Source: DASQWP01 sp050697555
GTDB taxonomy: Bacteria; Actinomycetota; Thermoleophilia; Gaiellales; Gaiellaceae
Assembly: GCA_050697555.1 (NCBI GenBank)
Contig: JBOHAD010000082.1
Coordinates: forward strand, 1-9,612
Reading direction: 5' to 3'
Length of the DNA: 9,612 nucleotides
The position numbers and the translations under genes are program-made. Position 1 is the first letter of the stretch, and each line of letters starts with the position of its first letter. A model generated the notes under the pieces. That model was not told where the DNA came from, did no database searches, and worked only from the letters and a program-made list of their open reading frames with translations. Shown one piece after another: positions 6,441 through 9,612 of this stretch.

Positions 6441-6749
6441 CTACGGGGCCGTCGCGGGCCGGAGGTTCCGCTCGGCCTTCTCGACGAGCGCGCGCCCGTA
6501 CTCGCGGTGCGGGCCCATTCCCAGCTCCCACTCCGCGTGGGCGAGCCTCCCGTCCCGGCGCAGAGCCGAGCGGGAGACGGCCCGCCCCCGGAAGTGCGAG
6601 ATCACGGTCGTCCGCATGTAGGAGCCCTCGGCGAGCCGGACAACCTCGTCCGCCAGCACGCGGCCCTGCACGCGCGCGATCGTGTGCCAGCGCTCCGGCT
6701 GCTCGTCCGGATCGGCGAACTGGACGTAGTACGTCGGCTCGACCGTCAG
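6441..6749 (-). CDS. Unrecognised 102-residue protein, apparent CTG start overlapping the coxM-like stop
   Basis: The frame reads like a real soluble protein: TVEPTYYVQFADPDEQPERW, then a middle with VVRLAEGSYMRTTVISHF, a basic RGRAVSRSALRRDG stretch and an end in GRALVEKAERNLRPATAP. No signal peptide, membrane segment, cysteine or known motif is seen, and I do not recognise the family. There is no ATG, GTG or TTG between the upstream stop (6812-6810) and GTG 6671, yet the protein-like sequence runs up to 6749. CTG 6749-6747 overlaps the TGA of the FAD subunit as CTGA, and AGGAGG lies 10 bases before it. I therefore take CTG as the start. If only GTG 6671 is used, the product is 76 residues. 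Its place between the FAD subunit and the phosphoesterase suggests co-expression. Confidence 0.6.
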   Translation of the reverse strand: MTVEPTYYVQFADPDEQPERWHTIARVQGRVLADEVVRLAEGSYMRTTVISHFRGRAVSRSALRRDGRLAHAEWELGMGPHREYGRALVEKAERNLRPATAP

Positions 6750-7564
6750 CTCGCGAGCGCCTCCTCGAGCGCCCGCCGGACGAGGACGCGCGCGAGGTGC
6801 TCGCGGTACTCAGCGCTTCCGTTCGGGTCGCTCGGCGGGCTCGTGCCCTCGGGGGCGCGCTCGGCGGCCGCGGCCGGATCGGCTCCGCCCGCGAGCGCCT
6901 CCTCCACGCCACTAGCGCGCAGGGGCGTCGAGCCCATGTTCGTGAGGGCGACGTGCATGCCGCCGTTGACGCGGACTGCGGCGACGCCGACGGTCGCCCA
7001 GTCCTGCGCCCGGCGGTTGAACTTGACGTACGTCCCGCGCGCGGTTGCGGGCACGCGGATCTCCGTCAGGACGTCACGGGGGCCGAGCGCCGTCTCGAGG
7101 AAGCCGGTGAAGAAGTCGCCCGCCGCGATCGTGCGCTCTCCGTCCGGCCCGCGGACGACGAGCTCTGCGTCGAGGGCCAGGAGGACGGTCGGGAGGTCCG
7201 AAGCCGGGTCTCCGTGCGCGACCGAGCCGCCGATCGTGCCCCGGTGACGCACCTGCGGGTCGCCGATCTCGGCGGCGGTGTGCGCGATAATTGCGCACTT
7301 TTCGCGCACGAGAGCGTCACGCTCGACGTCGTGGTGACGCGTGAGCGCGCCGATGGCGATGCGGTCGCCGTCCTCGCGGACGTAGGCGAGGTCGGAGAGC
7401 CGGCCGACGTCGACGAGCAGCTCCGGCCGCGCCAGGCGGAGCTTCATGAGCGGGAGGAGCGAGTGGCCGCCGGCGATGAGCTTCGCGTCGTCGCGCGAGC
7501 CGAGAAGCTCGATCGCGCCCTCGACGGAGTCGGCGAGCTCGTAGTCGAACGGAGCCGGGATCAC
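6746..7564 (-). CDS. FAD-binding subunit of Cox-type molybdenum hydroxylase (CoxM-like)
   Basis: This complete 272-residue subunit passes electrons from the iron-sulfur subunit to the final acceptor. The N-terminal FAD-binding domain has AGGHSLLPLMKLRLA (31-45) and TIGGSVAHGDPASDLP (110-125), both classic for CoxM-type subunits. The C-terminal flavoprotein domain includes FNRRAQDWATVGVAA and ends SAEYREHLARVLVRRALEEALAS. The start is GTG 7564, which overlaps the TGA of the CoxL-like gene as GTGA, with GGAGGT only 5 bases upstream, so translation should be coupled. Its own stop overlaps the CTG of the next frame. The two FAD subunits in the window differ clearly in their motifs and are not a recent duplication. 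Confidence 0.92.
   Translation of the reverse strand: MIPAPFDYELADSVEGAIELLGSRDDAKLIAGGHSLLPLMKLRLARPELLVDVGRLSDLAYVREDGDRIAIGALTRHHDVERDALVREKCAIIAHTAAEIGDPQVRHRGTIGGSVAHGDPASDLPTVLLALDAELVVRGPDGERTIAAGDFFTGFLETALGPRDVLTEIRVPATARGTYVKFNRRAQDWATVGVAAVRVNGGMHVALTNMGSTPLRASGVEEALAGGADPAAAAERAPEGTSPPSDPNGSAEYREHLARVLVRRALEEALAS
6760..6765 (-). promoter_or_regulatory. Shine-Dalgarno sequence supporting the CTG start at 6749
   Basis: AGGAGG lies inside the last codons of the FAD-subunit gene (two GAG Glu codons and the next base), 10 bases before CTG 6749-6747. It serves no other in-frame ATG, GTG or TTG, which supports the unusual start. Confidence 0.45.
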
Positions 7565-9612
7565 CGGGCACCTCCCTCCTGGATCGCGCGCCAGACGCGC
7601 TCGGGCTTGGCGGGCATCTCCACGTCGGTGACGCCGAAGGGCGAGAGCGCGTCCACGACCGCGTTCATGACGGCGGGGGTGGAGGCGATCGTGCCCGTCT
7701 CCCCCACGCCCTTGACGCCCATCGGGTTCGTCGGGCTGGGCGCCTCGACGCGATCGGTCTCGATGTCGATGAGCTCGGCGGAGCTCGGGACGATGTAGCT
7801 GACCATGGAGCCGGTGACGAGGTTTCCGTCCTCATCGAACACGGCCTCCTCGAAGAGCGCCTGCCCGATCCCCTGGGCGACGCCCCCGTGCACCATGCCG
7901 TCGACGATCATCGGGTTGATGACCGAGCCGACCTCGTCCACGGCGACGTAGCGGCGCAGGTCGACGGAGCCCGTCTCCGTGTCCACCTCGACGACGGCGA
8001 CGTGCGCCCCGCCAGGCCAGCTGAAGTTAGGCGGGTCGTAGACCGCGGTCGTCTCGAGGCCGGGCTCGAGCCCGTCGGGGAGGTCATGCGCCGTGAAGGC
8101 GTGGAGCGCGGCCTCCTGCACGGTCATCGTCCGGTCCGTGCCCGCGACGGTGAACGTGCCGCCCTCGTACTGAAGGTCGTCCTCGGCCACCTCGAGCTTG
8201 TGCGCGACGATCGTGCGCGCCTTGGCGATGATCTTCTCCGCCGCGTTGTAGAGGGCGACGCCGCCAACCGCGAGGCTGCGGCTGCCGTAGGTGTCGAGGC
8301 CGAGCTGCATGACCGACGTGTCGCCGTGCACCACCTCGACGTTCTCGATCGGGACGCCGAGCCGGTCGGCGACGATCTGGGAGAACGTCGTCACGTGCCC
8401 CTGGCCGTGGGGAGAGGTGCCGATGAACGCCTGCACCGTGCCCGTGGGCAGGCAGCGAATCGTGGCCGCGTCCCAGCCGCCCGCGGCGTAGAGGAGGCTC
8501 CCGAGGATGCGGGACGGGGCCAGCCCACACATCTCCGTGTACGTGGAGAACCCGATCCCGAGCTCCTTCCCGCCGCCGCGCTCTCGCCGCTCGGCCTGCT
8601 CGCGGCGGAAGCCCTCGTAGTCGAGCAGCTCCAGCGCCTTGTCGAGCGCCCCGTGGAAGTCGCCCGAGTCGATGGTGAGGCCGGACGCGAGCTCGTACGG
8701 GAAGTCCGCGATGAGGTTCTTCCGCCGCAGCTCGACCGGATCCATGTCGAGCCTGCGCGCGAGCGCGTCCACCGCCCGCTCGACCGCGTACGTCGCCTCG
8801 GGCCGGCCCGCGCCGCGGTAGGCATCGGTCGGCGTCGCCGTCGTGAAGACGCCCACGCACTCGAAGTCGTAGGCCTCCACGCCGTACGCGCCCCCGTAGA
8901 CCCACGCGCCGAGGATGGGCGTCCCCGCGGTCACAAGCTGAAGGTAGGCGCCGAGGCCGACCGTGAGCCGCACGCGCACGCCGCGGATCTTCCCGTCCTC
9001 GTCGGCGGCGAGCTCGATCTCCTGCCAGTGGTCGCGGCCGTGGATGGTGGAGAGGTACGCCTCCGAGCGCTCCTCGATCCACTTGACGGGCCTCCCCACG
9101 CGCCGCGCGAGCGCGAGGGCGAGCGCCTCCTCCGCGTAGACGTTCAGCTTGGAGCCGAAGCCGCCGCCCACGTCCGGGGCGACCACGCGCAGCTTCGACT
9201 CCGGGATCCCGCAGACGATCGAGAGCCAGAAGCGCGCGATGTGCGGCACCTGCGTCGCCGACCAGAGCGTGTACTCGTCCTCCGCGGAGAGATGCTGCGC
9301 GAGCACGCCCCGCGGCTCCATCGCGTTGGGGACGAGGCGCTGCTGGCGGTAGCGCTCCTTCACGGTGACGGGCGCGTCCGCGAACACGCTGTCCGCGTTG
9401 TCCGTCTTCAACGTCCAGGTGTAGCAGTGGTTGGTGCCGAACTCCTCGTGGACGAGCGGGGCGCCCTCCGCCAGCGCCGCCTCCGGGTCGATGACGGCGT
9501 CGAGGGGCTCGTAGTCGACGTCGACGAGCTCGGCGGCGTCCTTCGCCAGCGCCCGGCTCTCGGCGACGACGACGGCGACCGCGTCCCCCTGGTGGCGCAC
9601 CTTGTCCGTCGC
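7561..9612 (-). CDS. CoxL-like molybdopterin (Mo-MCD) catalytic subunit, form II type; N-terminus outside window
   Basis: The frame is open to the window edge, giving 683 visible residues; roughly the first 100 of a usual 780 are missing. It begins within the hammerhead domain (KVRHQGDAVAVVVAES). Visible motifs, counted from Val at 9600: NAMEPRG (92-98), PDVGGGFGSK (142-151), AYRGAGRPE (260-268; bases 8803-8823 carry AYRGAGR), SPHGQGH (396-402) and GVKGVGETG (628-636) with the catalytic glutamate at 634. AYRGAGR is the form II signature; true form I CO dehydrogenase has AYRCSFR with the copper-binding cysteine. Form II enzymes act on varied substrates (aldehydes, heterocycles), and CO oxidation by them is doubtful, so I leave the substrate open. 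The next gene overlaps its stop. The matching [2Fe-2S] subunit is not in the window. Confidence 0.9.
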   Translation of the reverse strand, partial: ATDKVRHQGDAVAVVVAESRALAKDAAELVDVDYEPLDAVIDPEAALAEGAPLVHEEFGTNHCYTWTLKTDNADSVFADAPVTVKERYRQQRLVPNAMEPRGVLAQHLSAEDEYTLWSATQVPHIARFWLSIVCGIPESKLRVVAPDVGGGFGSKLNVYAEEALALALARRVGRPVKWIEERSEAYLSTIHGRDHWQEIELAADEDGKIRGVRVRLTVGLGAYLQLVTAGTPILGAWVYGGAYGVEAYDFECVGVFTTATPTDAYRGAGRPEATYAVERAVDALARRLDMDPVELRRKNLIADFPYELASGLTIDSGDFHGALDKALELLDYEGFRREQAERRERGGGKELGIGFSTYTEMCGLAPSRILGSLLYAAGGWDAATIRCLPTGTVQAFIGTSPHGQGHVTTFSQIVADRLGVPIENVEVVHGDTSVMQLGLDTYGSRSLAVGGVALYNAAEKIIAKARTIVAHKLEVAEDDLQYEGGTFTVAGTDRTMTVQEAALHAFTAHDLPDGLEPGLETTAVYDPPNFSWPGGAHVAVVEVDTETGSVDLRRYVAVDEVGSVINPMIVDGMVHGGVAQGIGQALFEEAVFDEDGNLVTGSMVSYIVPSSAELIDIETDRVEAPSPTNPMGVKGVGETGTIASTPAVMNAVVDALSPFGVTDVEMPAKPERVWRAIQEGGAR

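Noticed and set aside
4885..6912. Extension of the phosphoesterase to a 675-residue protein starting at 6912
   Set aside because: The extra N-terminus is Arg/Pro/Ala-rich and out of frame across the 102-codon gene and the end of the FAD subunit. GTG 6423 sits just before the first membrane segment.
4075..7798. Further long + strand frames (4075-5367, 5410-6621, 6263-7798)
   Set aside because: They are antisense shadows of the FAD subunits and the phosphoesterase, with Arg/Ser/Ala/Pro-rich products and no recognisable motif.
7561..9612. Calling the partial large subunit coxL of aerobic CO dehydrogenase
   Set aside because: The loop is AYRGAGR, not AYRCSFR, so the copper-binding cysteine is missing; a form II label is all the sequence supports.

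Overview
The window is very GC-rich, uses GTG (and apparently CTG) starts freely, and is densely packed. Protein style and gene content suggest a high-GC actinobacterium, possibly class Thermoleophilia (Gaiellales/Solirubrobacterales-like). That placement is a guess from style; there is no marker gene here.

Layout. On the + strand, bases 2-556 hold the C-terminal part of a zinc-type alcohol dehydrogenase/quinone oxidoreductase. After a 139-base intergenic region with a plausible promoter, bases 696-1238 encode a small secreted CAP (SCP/PR-1-like) protein. It converges tail to tail, with 7 bases between, on a long minus-strand gene train that enters from beyond base 9612 and ends at 1246.

The train, in transcription order: (1) a CoxL-type molybdopterin subunit with the form II loop AYRGAGR, N-terminus outside the window; (2) its CoxM-type FAD subunit, GTGA-overlapped; (3) an unrecognised 102-codon protein that seems to start with CTG, overlapping the previous stop; (4) a membrane-anchored metallophosphoesterase whose catalytic domain is predicted outside the cell; (5) a second FAD subunit, (6) a [2Fe-2S] subunit and (7) a second molybdopterin subunit, which together make a complete xanthine-dehydrogenase-type enzyme. 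Between (6) and (7) lies a 35-codon reading frame joined by ATGA overlaps at both ends and containing a strong GC hairpin.

How it works together. Two different molybdenum hydroxylases, one of form II Cox type (substrate unknown) and one of XDH/PucD type (probably purines), appear to be co-transcribed. Each would pass electrons from Mo-MCD through two [2Fe-2S] clusters to FAD. Only one iron-sulfur subunit is visible for the two catalytic subunits. The phosphoesterase and the unknown small protein sit between the two enzyme sets. A link such as releasing purine substrate from extracytoplasmic nucleotides is possible but only inferred. No tRNA, rRNA, CRISPR array, insertion sequence or phage gene was seen.
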